Shown here: positions 9,307-18,330 of the stretch, piece by piece
Position numbering within the stretch: position 1 is the first letter of the stretch
Layout of the letters: each line of letters opens with the position of its first letter
Origin: Novipirellula caenicola
GTDB taxonomy: Bacteria; Planctomycetota; Planctomycetia; Pirellulales; Pirellulaceae
Direction: 5' to 3'
Assembly: GCF_039545035.1 (NCBI RefSeq)
Contig: NZ_BAABRO010000023.1
Span: 27,161 to 91,160, forward strand
DNA: 64,000 nt
The notes under the pieces: generated by a model
What the model saw: only the letters and a program-made list of their open reading frames with translations
Databases searched by the model: none
What the model was told of the DNA's origin: nothing
Translations under genes and position numbers: made by a program

Positions 9307-9351
9307 CTCACTCCTCACTCCTCACTCCGTGTCTCCGTGTCTCCGTGTCTC
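9307..9351 (-). repeat. Compound microsatellite: (CTCACTC)3 followed by (CGTGTCTC)3
   Basis: Three exact copies of the 7-mer CTCACTC (9307-9327) run directly into three exact copies of the 8-mer CGTGTCTC (9328-9351). The element lies 11 bases beyond the mqnE stop. In the direction of mqnE transcription it reads (GAGACACG)3(GAGTGAG)3, the same order as the longer copy at 27919-28035. Confidence 0.95.
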
Positions 9352-9362
9352 GAGCCTTCCCT

Positions 9363-10520
9363 CTAGCTACCCACTGCGAGCTGTTCCACCGATTCGCCGG
9401 GAGTCCACTTGGTGTAGTCGTTCGGGTCGCGGTGGACTTGTCGATAGATCGTGTCTCGTTCGACCGGATCTCTGCCCGCTTCGCTGATCAAGTCACGGAT
9501 CTTGTCCACGGACAAGCATTGTGGTGTGGTTGCACCGGCGTCGTGGTAGATCAATTCGTGACGAACGGTGCCGTCGATATCGTCGGCCCCGTAGGCCAGT
9601 GCGGTTTGGGCGGTTTCGACCCCCAGCATGATCCAGTACGCCTTGATGTGTTGGATGTTGTCCAACATCAGTCGACTGATCGCCATCGTTCGCAAATCCA
9701 TGATCGCCGATGGCTTTTTGATGTCCGACAATTTCGTATTTTCAGGATGAAATGCTAGCGGAATGAAAACTTGGAAACCGCCTGTTTCGTCTTGCAAGTC
9801 TCGCAACCGGATCAAGTGATCGATGCGGTGATAGGCCTTTTCCACGTGTCCGTACAGCATGGTGCAATTGGTGCGTAGGCCGATCTGGTGCGCTGTGCGG
9901 TGGATGTCCAACCAAGCATGTGTGTTTGCCTTGTGTTCGCACAATTGATCACGCACCTCGGGATGAAAAATCTCGGCACCGCCACCGGGCATGCTGCCCA
10001 GTCCCGCGTCTCGCAAGTCCTCTAGAACCCAGCGGACTGATTTCTTGGTCTGGAATTCAAACCAATTGATCTCCACCGCCGTCCAGCCCTTCAGGTGGAT
10101 TTGCGGGTAATGGTCGTGCAGCAATTCGATCAGATGACGATACCACTCGTACGGTTTTTGGTGGTGCAGTCCGCCAACGATGTGCATTTCGGTACAACCG
10201 TTTTCGGTCGCTTCCTGGCCCCGCTGCAGGATCTGTTCATCGCTCATCACGTACCCTTTGGGGTCTCGCAAATCGCTGCGAAACGCACAGAACCGACATC
10301 GATACACGCACACGTTGGTGGGGTTTAGATGCGTGTTGATGTTGAAGTAGCCGACGTTCCCGTTTTTGCGTTCGCGAACCAAGTTGGCCAGTTCGCCTAC
10401 GGCCCCGAGCGAGACTTGGGGATCGTACAGAAAAATGCCGTCATCAAGCGTCAGTCGCTCTTCCGCTTCGACTTTGTCGCGGATTTCTCGAAATCGTGCT
10501 TCGCGTTCTTGAGTGATCAT
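9363..10520 (-). CDS. mqnE: Aminofutalosine synthase, radical SAM enzyme MqnE
   Basis: Radical SAM enzyme of the futalosine menaquinone pathway that joins 3-(1-carboxyvinyl)oxybenzoate with SAM to make 6-amino-6-deoxyfutalosine. The iron-sulfur motif is CVYRCRFC, with cysteines at 71, 75 and 78. The family segments HIVGGLHHQKPYEWY, GWTAVEI, GLGSMPGGGAEIF and TNCTMLYGH follow. Length (385 aa) is typical. MqnC and CofH relatives share the fold, but the CVYRCRFCAF and PGGGAEIF patterns fit MqnE best. The ATG is at 10520, about 100 bases after mqnP in the same direction, so it is probably the last gene of a ubiE-ubiX-mqnP-mqnE operon. Confidence 0.93.
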   Translation of the reverse strand: MITQEREARFREIRDKVEAEERLTLDDGIFLYDPQVSLGAVGELANLVRERKNGNVGYFNINTHLNPTNVCVYRCRFCAFRSDLRDPKGYVMSDEQILQRGQEATENGCTEMHIVGGLHHQKPYEWYRHLIELLHDHYPQIHLKGWTAVEINWFEFQTKKSVRWVLEDLRDAGLGSMPGGGAEIFHPEVRDQLCEHKANTHAWLDIHRTAHQIGLRTNCTMLYGHVEKAYHRIDHLIRLRDLQDETGGFQVFIPLAFHPENTKLSDIKKPSAIMDLRTMAISRLMLDNIQHIKAYWIMLGVETAQTALAYGADDIDGTVRHELIYHDAGATTPQCLSVDKIRDLISEAGRDPVERDTIYRQVHRDPNDYTKWTPGESVEQLAVGS

Positions 10521-10623
10521 GCGTGGAAGTATTGTGAAGGAAGTAAGGTTTGTGGGAGTGCGAAGGTCATTTTGACTTTCGCAACAGGAACGGGATGAAC
10601 GACACGCTGGAAGCCGATCCCAA

Positions 10624-11532
10624 TTAAAGCCAGATGCAATCGAGTGTTCCGGCGACGAGTAACGTTAAACTGATGGCGGCATTGGTGTTGAAAAATGCTT
10701 GATTGACCCGATTCAAATCATCAGGTCGGACGAGCCAGTGTTGCCATAACACCATCACGGCTACGATGGCCAAAACGCCTCCGAACACGCTTCCGAGTCC
10801 GGTGTTTTGCGCAAAAGTAGGCAGCAAACAGAGCAGCCCGAGCATCAAGACATGGAACGCGGCCGCCATTTTCAACGCGCCCGCAATTCCAAATTTTGCC
10901 GGGATGCTGTGCAGCCCCGCCTCTGCATCAAACGCGGCATCTTGGCATGCATAGATGATGTCGAATCCGGCAACCCAAGCGGCTACTGCGGCGGCAAGAA
11001 TTAGCGGGGCGAGCAAGTCGCTGGGGCTGGAGGTCACTTCGCCACCGCGGATCGCGACCCAAGCACAAATCGGGGAAAGGCTGAGCGCAACGCCGAGCCA
11101 AAGATGAGCGGCGGCGGTGAAGCGTTTAGCTAGACTGTATCCGCACAAGAACATCAGGACCGGAATCGACGCATACAGCGGCAAACGATTGGGCAAAAAC
11201 AACGCGGTAGACGCGACAAAGCCTATCGAGCAGGCGATCGTAAACGCCCACACGCTGCTGCGAGTCAACACTCCCGCAGGCAAATGGCGATTTTCAGTGC
11301 GGGGGTTTCGTGCATCGATGTTGTGATCGACCAGTCGGTTGAAGGCCATCGCGGCGCTACGAGCAAACACCATGCACAGCAAAATCCCCACAATGTCTCG
11401 CCAGCGAAACGATGGGAGTTCGCCCGAAGCGAGCGGCATCGAAAACGCCATCACGGTTGCCAACGCGGCAAACGGCAACGCGAACACGGTGTGGCTGAAT
11501 CGAATCAGTCCGAACCAATGTGAGATGTTCAT
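10624..11532 (-). CDS. mqnP: UbiA-family prenyltransferase, probably MqnP
   Basis: Integral membrane aromatic prenyltransferase of ~302 aa with eight or nine hydrophobic segments. The two aspartate-rich, magnesium-diphosphate binding sites are visible: NRLVDHNIDARNPRT and YACQDAAFDAEAGLHSIP. In the futalosine pathway this enzyme attaches the polyprenyl tail to 1,4-dihydroxy-6-naphthoate; the neighbours mqnE, ubiX and ubiE support that substrate over 4-hydroxybenzoate. The start is the ATG at 11532, which overlaps the ubiX stop as ATGA. The open frame extends 144 codons further upstream, but that part is ubiX read in another frame. Confidence 0.9.
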   Translation of the reverse strand: MNISHWFGLIRFSHTVFALPFAALATVMAFSMPLASGELPSFRWRDIVGILLCMVFARSAAMAFNRLVDHNIDARNPRTENRHLPAGVLTRSSVWAFTIACSIGFVASTALFLPNRLPLYASIPVLMFLCGYSLAKRFTAAAHLWLGVALSLSPICAWVAIRGGEVTSSPSDLLAPLILAAAVAAWVAGFDIIYACQDAAFDAEAGLHSIPAKFGIAGALKMAAAFHVLMLGLLCLLPTFAQNTGLGSVFGGVLAIVAVMVLWQHWLVRPDDLNRVNQAFFNTNAAISLTLLVAGTLDCIWL

Positions 11533-12251
11533 GATTCTCCCCACCGCTGGATCAACGCGTTGTCGGCTCCGATTTGGTCCATGATACGGCTGACGATGAA
11601 ATCGACCAACGAATCCAGCGACTTGACGCCGTGGTACCAACCGGGCATCGCGGGCAAGATCACCGCGCCGGCTGCGGCCAAGCGGTGCATGTTTTCCAGT
11701 TGCAATACACTGAGCGGTGTTTCTCGCGGTACAAGGACCAGTTTTCGATGTTCTTTCAAATGCACCTCTGCCGCACGCTGGATCAAATTCGACCCGGCCG
11801 CGCGAGCGATCCCGCTGAGCGTGCTGCCGCTGCATGGACACACCACCATCGCTCGGGTGCGAAACGATCCGCTGGCGATCGGAGTGAAATAGTCGTCGTA
11901 ACGGTGGTAATGGATTCGCGAAAGCATGTTGGCGTCGGTTGCCTCGATCACCGCGCTGGACCAAGCTGGGGAAAGCGTCAGCAGTTCCGCGACATCAGCA
12001 TCTTGAATGTCGACGGTCACGCCGAGTTCCTGTTTGATCACCGCCGCACCACTGGGGCTGATCGTGACGTGCACTTCGTAACCAGAGTGTGCGAGGATTT
12101 GCAACAAGCGGACGCCATAGATGGCACCACTCGCGCCAGTCATCGCCAGCACCACGGGGCTGCGATTCTTCGGATCTCGATTCACTGGATCTTGATCCGA
12201 ATTCGCTGCCGTGTCGCTCGATGTCGTTTCGCCCGCAAACGTTTCGCTCAC
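11529..12251 (-). CDS. ubiX: Flavin prenyltransferase UbiX
   Basis: Makes prenylated FMN for UbiD-type decarboxylases; in futalosine organisms it supports decarboxylation after prenylation. The flavoprotein core begins [18 protein letters not shown]. The conserved serine region [14 protein letters not shown] and the phosphate-handling loop [18 protein letters not shown] are present, as is a late PAMPGWYHG segment. There are ~32 extra N-terminal residues rich in S, D and N. The start is GTG at 12251, overlapping the ubiE stop (GTGA); the 3' end overlaps mqnP by ATGA. Its UbiD partner is not in the window. Confidence 0.93.
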   Translation of the reverse strand: MSETFAGETTSSDTAANSDQDPVNRDPKNRSPVVLAMTGASGAIYGVRLLQILAHSGYEVHVTISPSGAAVIKQELGVTVDIQDADVAELLTLSPAWSSAVIEATDANMLSRIHYHRYDDYFTPIASGSFRTRAMVVCPCSGSTLSGIARAAGSNLIQRAAEVHLKEHRKLVLVPRETPLSVLQLENMHRLAAAGAVILPAMPGWYHGVKSLDSLVDFIVSRIMDQIGADNALIQRWGES

Positions 12252-13054
12252 TCGGTTGACTCCGCTTCCGGCGGCCTGGTGCCTTGGTAGGGTTTGGTGC
12301 CTTGGTAAATCGTGGCGACACCAAATGTCATCGGAGTGAACTTCACCTCGGTCAATCCGGCGGCCATCATGCGTTCGGCGAGGGCTTGTCCATCAGGGAA
12401 TTGGCCGACCGACTCCGGCAGATACTTGTAGGCCGATTTATCGTTGCGAGCGAACAGTTGTCCGATCCGAGGCAGCACGTTGCGAAAGTAGAATCCGTAG
12501 GCTTGCCGCAGCCCGATCATCCGCGGCTGCGAAAACTCCAACACCACGACTTGGCCGCCTGGAGTACAGACGCGAGTCATCTCACGAAGGCCTTGATCGG
12601 TATCGGTGACGTTGCGAAGTCCGAAGGCAACCGTAACACATTGGAAGTGGTCATCGGGAAACGGTAGCGATTGTGAATCGGCCTCGATAAACTCGATCGA
12701 TTCGCTACTCGTTCCTGGGCGGCGCTTGCGAATCGCGATCTCGAGCATCGCGTGGCAGAAATCGCTGCCAACGACTCGGACGTTTTTCGGAGCCTTCTTG
12801 GCGATTGCGAGGGCAAGATCGCCGGTGCCGGTACAGGTGTCCAGCACGGGGGCAGCCGAATTGAGTTTCAAAATTCGCACGGTTCGCCACCGCCAATAGC
12901 GGTCAATGCTGAGCGACAGCAGGTGATTCATCGCGTCATAGCGAGGTGCGATTTGACGAAACATCTCCCGCACCCGCGAGCCGCTTTTGTCGACCAGCGG
13001 GGGCACAGCGTCCGAATTTTCGGTGGGAGGTGTTTCGTGTTCGGTGACGACCAT
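12248..13054 (-). CDS. ubiE: Demethylmenaquinone methyltransferase (MenG/UbiE)
   Basis: SAM-dependent C-methyltransferase for the last step of menaquinone synthesis. Residues ~28-45 contain [20 protein letters not shown], the classic UbiE start motif. [16 protein letters not shown] is the SAM-binding glycine motif, and [17 protein letters not shown] and the [14 protein letters not shown] segment are family signatures. Length is 268 aa with a ~25 residue lead. It is the first gene of the leftward menaquinone operon and overlaps ubiX by four bases. The promoter should lie between 13055 and the repeat array at 13187. Confidence 0.94.
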   Translation of the reverse strand: MVVTEHETPPTENSDAVPPLVDKSGSRVREMFRQIAPRYDAMNHLLSLSIDRYWRWRTVRILKLNSAAPVLDTCTGTGDLALAIAKKAPKNVRVVGSDFCHAMLEIAIRKRRPGTSSESIEFIEADSQSLPFPDDHFQCVTVAFGLRNVTDTDQGLREMTRVCTPGGQVVVLEFSQPRMIGLRQAYGFYFRNVLPRIGQLFARNDKSAYKYLPESVGQFPDGQALAERMMAAGLTEVKFTPMTFGVATIYQGTKPYQGTRPPEAESTE

Positions 13055-13186
13055 CGATAGTCCAGCGGTTTTCGTTTGAAGGAAGGTGTCGTTAAGTTAA
13101 TCTTCAGCACCGAAACGGTGAAGCCCGACCGGATTCAGGCAGGCGGTCAACGATTGTCGCTCGGCTTTCCAAGCCGTTCGCGTGCT

Positions 13187-13625
13187 TCACCTCCCCTATG
13201 GGGAGGTCAGAGTTGGCGGTAGCCGGCTCTGGGTGGGGCTCGTAGTGTTAGAAATGGCTCGTGCAAGTTCAAGGTTCCTAGCCATCCCCGGCCGCATCGT
13301 GCGGCCGACCCTCCGGGAGGGAGGGTGGGTTTGTTTCACCTCCCCTATGGGGAGGTCAGAGCCGGCGGTAGCCGGCTCTGGGTGGGGGTCGATGTGTTAG
13401 AAATGGACGGTGCAAGCATGGTTTCACCACCCTCCCCGCCCGCTTCGCGGCCGACCCTCCCGGAGGGAGGGTGAGTTGGAATTCACCTCCCCTTTGGGGA
13501 GGTCAGAGTCGGCGGTAGCCGGCTCTGGGTGGGGCTCGTTGTGTTAGGAGTGGATCGTGCAAGTTCAAGGTTTCTAACCCTCCCCGCCCGCTTCGCGCGG
13601 CCGGCCCTCCCGGAGGGAGGGTGAA
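13187..13625 (+). repeat. Array B of the ~147-bp four-hairpin repeat (about 3 units)
   Basis: Three copies of each half-unit, beginning with the ACCTCCCC/GGGGAGGT palindrome near 13188 and ending with the CCCTCCC/GGGAGGG hairpin near 13622. Same orientation as array A. Some first halves use CCCGCCCGC in place of CCCGACCGC, and two copies have GTGCAAGTTCAAGGTT in place of the usual GTGCAAGCNTGGTTT, so at least two subtypes of the unit exist. It lies between the divergent ubiE and HAD genes. Confidence 0.95.
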
Positions 13626-13720
13626 TGTTGAGTTTCCATGCTAGAAAGACCGTCGAAGGATGCGCTGGTATAACATTGCTAAACCCGGTTTCCTCGAAAA
13701 AGCTATGGAATCTCAGTCTG

Positions 13721-14407
13721 ATGCGAACCCTGCTATTCGATATCGACGGAACGCTGTTGCTAACGAACCGCGGCGGGCAAGGAGCATTGGAAATTGCACT
13801 TCAGCAGGAATTCGATTTGCCCGGCGCCACCGCGGACGTGCATTATGCGGGACGAACCGACCGAGGAATTTTGGATGAGTTGCTGGTTTTGAACGGTTTA
13901 GAGCCTACCGAGTCCAATCGAGAACGGTTGCAGAATCGTTATATCTCGCTACTACCGCAGATGTTACAGCAGCGAGGCGGTACGGTGCTGCCGGGCGTCG
14001 TCGAGTTGTTGGAACGATTGGCGAAGGATGCACGAGTCTGCGTTAGCGTGATGACAGGCAATCTGGTCGAGACGGCACATCACAAACTGGATCATTTTGG
14101 TCTGCGGCACTACGTTCGCTGGATTGTCGGCGGCGATCGTGACGTGCATCGCGACGATTTGGCTCGTCGGGCCCGGGAAGTGATTCGTAGCGAGGCGGGC
14201 GAGCAGGCGTGTGAGCGAATCATGGTGATCGGCGATACTCCGGCCGATATTCGTTGCGGGCATGCGATCGGAGCCACTGTGGTCGCAGTTTGCACGGGCG
14301 GTTACTCTCGTGAAATGCTTGAGTTGGAGAACCCGCTCTTGGTCGTTGACGATTTGTCCGACTTAGTGAAATTATTGCCGGTCTTGGTCGGGGAAGCTGG
14401 CGATTGA
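13721..14407 (+). CDS. HAD-superfamily hydrolase, phosphoglycolate phosphatase-like
   Basis: Begins MRTLLFDIDGTLL, with the catalytic aspartates D7 and D9 at the very start. A helical cap follows (to ~95), then VSVMTGN (motif II region), and VIGDTPADIRCGHAIGA as the motif III/IV magnesium site. At 228 aa it is the size of Gph/PGMB-like phosphatases. I start at the ATG at 13721; the frame is open back to 13625 but that part overlaps the repeat array edge and has no family similarity. The substrate cannot be told from sequence. Repeat arrays flank the gene on both sides. Confidence 0.88.
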   Translation: MRTLLFDIDGTLLLTNRGGQGALEIALQQEFDLPGATADVHYAGRTDRGILDELLVLNGLEPTESNRERLQNRYISLLPQMLQQRGGTVLPGVVELLERLAKDARVCVSVMTGNLVETAHHKLDHFGLRHYVRWIVGGDRDVHRDDLARRAREVIRSEAGEQACERIMVIGDTPADIRCGHAIGATVVAVCTGGYSREMLELENPLLVVDDLSDLVKLLPVLVGEAGD

Positions 14408-14432
14408 TTTCGCAGAGAAAAGAAGGTTTGTG

Positions 14433-14842
14433 TCAGCGTTAGCCGGCTCGCTGGCGGGGGGCGTTGTGTTGGCGGTGGATCGTGCAAGCGTGGTTTCACC
14501 ACCCTCCCCGCCCGCTTTCAGCGGTCGACCCTCCCGGAGGGAGGGTGAATTGATTTTACCTCCCCTTTGGGGAGGTCAGAGTCGGCGGTAGCCGGCTCTG
14601 GGTGGGGCTCGGGGTGTTAGAAGTGGATCGTGCAAGCATGGTTTCACCACCCTCCCCGCCCGCTTTCAGCGGTCGACCCTCCCAGAGGGAGGGTGAAAGA
14701 TTTTACCTCCCCTATGGGGAGGTCAGAGTCGGCGGTAGCCGGCTCTGGGTGGGGCTCGGAGTGTTAGAAGTGGATCGTGCAAGCGTGGTTTTACCACCCT
14801 CCCCGACCGCTTTGCGGTCGACCCTCCCGCAGGGAGGGTGAA
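14433..14842 (+). repeat. Array C of the ~147-bp four-hairpin repeat (about 2.7 units)
   Basis: Starts inside the second half of a unit (a diverged AGCCGGCTCGCTGG segment) and holds three first halves and two second halves, same orientation as arrays A and B. It fills the space between the convergent 3' ends of the HAD gene and the Omp85 barrel gene. Confidence 0.93.
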
Positions 14843-14870
14843 GTTTGTTTTGCCTTCCCCTGCTTTGCGG

Positions 14871-16667
14871 CTAGCGGATCAGGCTCATGTAGAAGCTGAA
14901 GACCTGCGTGTCGTCCGTCGGGGCCTTGCTGACGGGGTAGGCAAAGTCGAATGCCAAGGGGGCGGGGCCGAGCATCGGAATCGCGACGCGAAGTCCCATA
15001 CCGGGTGCGACCCGGAACGAATCGCTGTGCAGTTCGACGTCCGATTCGACCGTTCCAAAGTCGACAAAGGCGACGCCTTTGAACGCGTCGTCGGCGGTGA
15101 TTGGGAACATGTACTCGACGGTGTTCAAGAACTTGAACCGGCCTCCGACTTCGACATTCCCATTGGCACTGGCAATGACCGGACTTGCACCACGGAAATC
15201 AAAACCTCGCATCGTGGCGTAGCCGCCTGCGAAGAAGTTTTCGAATAGCGGTGTGTTTTCGCCACTGAAACCAAGCTGGTTCGAGTACGACAGCGTTTGC
15301 TTGCCGCTGCCGTCGGCCCGCTGCGCGATCAACCAGTACTTGCGATATTCGGTTTCGATACGAGCGTAATCAAAGTCACCAAAGGCTTCTTCAAAACTGA
15401 ATTCGAAATAGTGTCCTTGACTCGATTGAATCGGACTGTCGCGAGTGTCATGTTTTAACGATAGCGAGCCCGAATACAATTCGTTGCGTCCGACGTTGTC
15501 ACTTAAAACGGCTTCCAGCGGCGCCACGCCACGTACGCTGGGGTTGGTGACCTCGACGCTCTGGCCACTGATGCCAAGCGAAATCGAGAGGTCCGGTGTG
15601 ATGCGGTAGCCGAAACTCAAACGCCCGCCGAGACGTTCTTCGTCCCAGTCATTAAAACTGCGGTCGACCAAGAACCCACTGACCGACATGCTGACCGGTT
15701 TGTAACCGAACAAGTTGGGGTCGGCAAAGTTGATGGTGTAACGGTCGTAATCGCTACCTGGGGCGGCTTCGATACGAAACGTTTGTCCGGCGCCTCGGAA
15801 CGCAGTGCCGCTAAACAAGTCTTGAAACGAACGAGGCCACCGCATGATGTCGAAGTTGCGTTCATCGACGGTGATTTGTCCTGTCACGCCAGCGTCGCTG
15901 TTGACTGCACCTCCAAGCATGATTCGTCCGGTTCGTGCCGGAAATCCGTTGATGATCAAGTCCGCTTCGCGAACCGTCGGCATCGGCACACTCGACGGAG
16001 CACTCGCGTACGGGTCGGCCCCATACGGTAACAACGTGCCGCTGTCTGGATACCCAGCGCCGGGAAAGGTGTTCGATGGTGGCGCAAAAGTCGTATCGGG
16101 ATAGGCGGGGGCAGTGTAGGGAGTCGCCGGCGACGTCGTCGCGGGCGCCCCGTATGCACTGCCACCGTTGTAGGTCTGCGAGGGAGCCGACAACGACGGC
16201 GGAGCCGAATAGCTGCTAGGAGGTTGGTAGTTGTTGGGTGCGGTGTATCCGCTGGATGGCGGTGTGTAGGGTGGTGTGCTGGGGTATTGCCGAGCGACGT
16301 ATCGATCACTGTCGCCTGGGCCTGGAACCAGCTCGCTGGTGGCTGGCGATGCTGGTGTGGACGCAAGTTGTGTTGCAGCGGCCGATGGGGACGCCGAAGT
16401 CGAAGTCGTCGCAGGATGATTCACCGCCGAACGATTCACCGCAGCATGGGGCGATGCTGAATGAGGCGATGCTGAATCCGCCGCTGAGTGGGATGCGAGC
16501 GGATTGGCGGCGAAAGGTGATTGCGTCGCGAGTTGGTTGCAACCGGTGAATGACGTCGCAAACGCGACGACACCGATCAAGCACGCAATGGGTCGTGCTG
16601 TTGTTTCAATCGTGTGCATCATGCGGACGACTTCATCGGAAGAGAACTGTTGAAACTTAGTAGACAT
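14871..16667 (-). CDS. Omp85/BamA-family outer-membrane beta-barrel, as a separate lipoprotein-like polypeptide
   Basis: About 598 aa. A signal segment ending ATSFTGC gives a probable lipidation cysteine at 43. Residues ~45-230 are a low-complexity S/A/P/T/Y linker, and from ~235 to the C-terminus the protein is a 16-strand type Omp85 barrel ending YMSLIR. FAGGYATMRGFDFRG matches the conserved VRGF loop-6 motif with M in place of V, followed by VGGRFKFLNTVEYMFPI and FVDFGTV. There are no POTRA domains; these are in the adjacent upstream gene, whose TAA stop overlaps this start by 11 bases. The ATG at 16667 has a GAGGT sequence upstream; a second start at 16622 would give a shorter signal peptide. 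The pair probably acts as BamA. Confidence 0.85.
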   Translation of the reverse strand: MSTKFQQFSSDEVVRMMHTIETTARPIACLIGVVAFATSFTGCNQLATQSPFAANPLASHSAADSASPHSASPHAAVNRSAVNHPATTSTSASPSAAATQLASTPASPATSELVPGPGDSDRYVARQYPSTPPYTPPSSGYTAPNNYQPPSSYSAPPSLSAPSQTYNGGSAYGAPATTSPATPYTAPAYPDTTFAPPSNTFPGAGYPDSGTLLPYGADPYASAPSSVPMPTVREADLIINGFPARTGRIMLGGAVNSDAGVTGQITVDERNFDIMRWPRSFQDLFSGTAFRGAGQTFRIEAAPGSDYDRYTINFADPNLFGYKPVSMSVSGFLVDRSFNDWDEERLGGRLSFGYRITPDLSISLGISGQSVEVTNPSVRGVAPLEAVLSDNVGRNELYSGSLSLKHDTRDSPIQSSQGHYFEFSFEEAFGDFDYARIETEYRKYWLIAQRADGSGKQTLSYSNQLGFSGENTPLFENFFAGGYATMRGFDFRGASPVIASANGNVEVGGRFKFLNTVEYMFPITADDAFKGVAFVDFGTVESDVELHSDSFRVAPGMGLRVAIPMLGPAPLAFDFAYPVSKAPTDDTQVFSFYMSLIR

Positions 16668-18093
16668 CGTCGACCTCACGATCGGTCGGAACGACCTTGA
16701 TGTCGGGGGCGTCGGCGATTTGAGGATTGGTTTCTAGCAATTGACTGCGTTCAATGCGACGGCGATTTAGTTCTAGCGAGCGACGGTCAATGATGTCTCC
16801 TTCGCGAAGATCGACCATGTTCAGCATCGTCGACTCACGCATCAGGTGCGGTTCGCCTTCGATGTTGACCAAGATGCGGCCGACTTTCCAAATGTCACCT
16901 TCGGTCACTTCGTATACCAAGTCGACCGTGTTGGCTTCGTCTCGCATCACGGTTTTCGGTTCGACTTCAGCATAGATAAACCCAAGTTCGCCATAGCCAT
17001 AGGTGATCTCGCCGATATCGCGACGCATCAGCGTGCCATCAAACATGTCACCGGCTTTTAGTTCCAATCGTTTGCGAAGCGATTCTTCGGTAATGAATTG
17101 GTTGCCCACGATCTTCACATCGTTGACTTTGAACCGAGGCCCTTCGTTGACCACAAAGGTGACGTACAACCATTTGCCGGATTCGTCATAGTGCAGTCGT
17201 CGACCAACCGTGGCGGTCAAGAAACCGAGGTTGTGGTAGTAAGACGCCAACACGTTGACGTCATTGTCAATTTTGGCGAGGTTGGCGGTGTTACCGATGT
17301 ACGACAAGACGCCGGCCGTTGGTCCACGGCTGGCGATGATTTTTTTCAATCGGGCTTCGTTGACAATCGTATTGCCTTTGATCGTGATGTCGGCAATCCG
17401 TTCTTTGGGACCTTCATTCATGCGGAAAATCACGACGCCTGGATCGGTGCCAAAGCCGATCTGTGCATCGACGGCAACTTGATTGAAACCTTCTTCGAGG
17501 TAGTAATCGATTAGGCGGCGGCGAGCGGATTCGACAGAAAATTCGCTCAGCGGATCGTTGGCTTGGACGCCAGCACGATTGCGAAGTTCGCGGTTATTAA
17601 ACGCTCGGTGGCCGTGAAAGACCACTTTGGTGATCACCGGCCGCTCGTGCACGAAATAGGTGACCGCGACGCCTTCGGGGCGTTCATCCAATTTGAAGGT
17701 GACATGATCAAACGAGCCCATGTCGTTTAGACGTCGCACGTCACCGAGCACGGTTTCGTAGTCGTAGAAGCGATCTTTTCGCGTTTCGATCTTTTGCATG
17801 ATCAAGTGGGTGCCGATCGCTTTGTTGCCACGCACGGTGACATCCAACACGATCGCGTCCCCTTTTTCGCGATGGATCGCCAGCCCATCACGGCTGCGAA
17901 CATGATCACGAAATTTGGGACGTGTATCGGGCCCGGGAGCACTTGCGCCGCCTTGGCCGCCTCCGAAACCGCCTCCGCCACCCATCTGCGCAGTGGCCAA
18001 CGTCGGCGAAAACGCAACGATGATCAGCACGGTTAGCGAAACCGATTGGGCGGCACTACAGCAAAGAGCGCGTCGAGTCGTTCGAGCAGTCAT
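16657..18093 (-). CDS. POTRA-repeat protein, the periplasmic half of a split BamA
   Basis: 478 aa with an N-terminal signal peptide (hydrophobic stretch ~14-35 ending ATAQ), a glycine-rich stretch, and then about five successive POTRA-like modules to the C-terminus. Repeat hallmarks are VLDVTVRGNKAIG, VITKVVFHGHRAFNNRELR, IADITIKGNTIVNEARLKK, VNDVKIVGNQFITEESLRKR and the last one around WKVGRILVNIEGEP. YYLEEGF, YYHNLGF and YGELGFIYAEVEP segments are typical of BamA. It stops at DDVY with no barrel. In BamA proteins the POTRA string is normally fused to the barrel. The two genes overlap, so they are likely made together. Confidence 0.9.
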   Translation of the reverse strand: MTARTTRRALCCSAAQSVSLTVLIIVAFSPTLATAQMGGGGGFGGGQGGASAPGPDTRPKFRDHVRSRDGLAIHREKGDAIVLDVTVRGNKAIGTHLIMQKIETRKDRFYDYETVLGDVRRLNDMGSFDHVTFKLDERPEGVAVTYFVHERPVITKVVFHGHRAFNNRELRNRAGVQANDPLSEFSVESARRRLIDYYLEEGFNQVAVDAQIGFGTDPGVVIFRMNEGPKERIADITIKGNTIVNEARLKKIIASRGPTAGVLSYIGNTANLAKIDNDVNVLASYYHNLGFLTATVGRRLHYDESGKWLYVTFVVNEGPRFKVNDVKIVGNQFITEESLRKRLELKAGDMFDGTLMRRDIGEITYGYGELGFIYAEVEPKTVMRDEANTVDLVYEVTEGDIWKVGRILVNIEGEPHLMRESTMLNMVDLREGDIIDRRSLELNRRRIERSQLLETNPQIADAPDIKVVPTDREVDDVY

Positions 18094-18330
18094 TCGGTTC
18101 GTAGTCCGTCGTATCTTACAGTGAGGTATCCCTGCAAAGGGAAAACCGATTCATCCTTGAATTCGGTCGCAAAGAAAGCGGCGAAAGCATCGTTGAATCG
18201 ACGATCTGCCACCTATTTGCGGTATCAATGTTGGTAACTACCAACGCAGACGCTCTCACGACAAGGCAGATTTGAAACTAATTCCACCGGTTTTTTCGGC
18301 GAATGCCCATTCAGGCTGCTTTCCGCAGGT

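Noticed and set aside
10624..11964. Extended mqnP reading from 11964
   Set aside because: The extra 144 codons lie within ubiX in another frame; the ATG at 11532 matches the UbiA family start.
14871..18093. BamA interrupted by a frameshift
   Set aside because: The POTRA gene has a clean stop and the barrel gene has its own signal peptide and an SD-like GAGGT; a single-base error would not make this.
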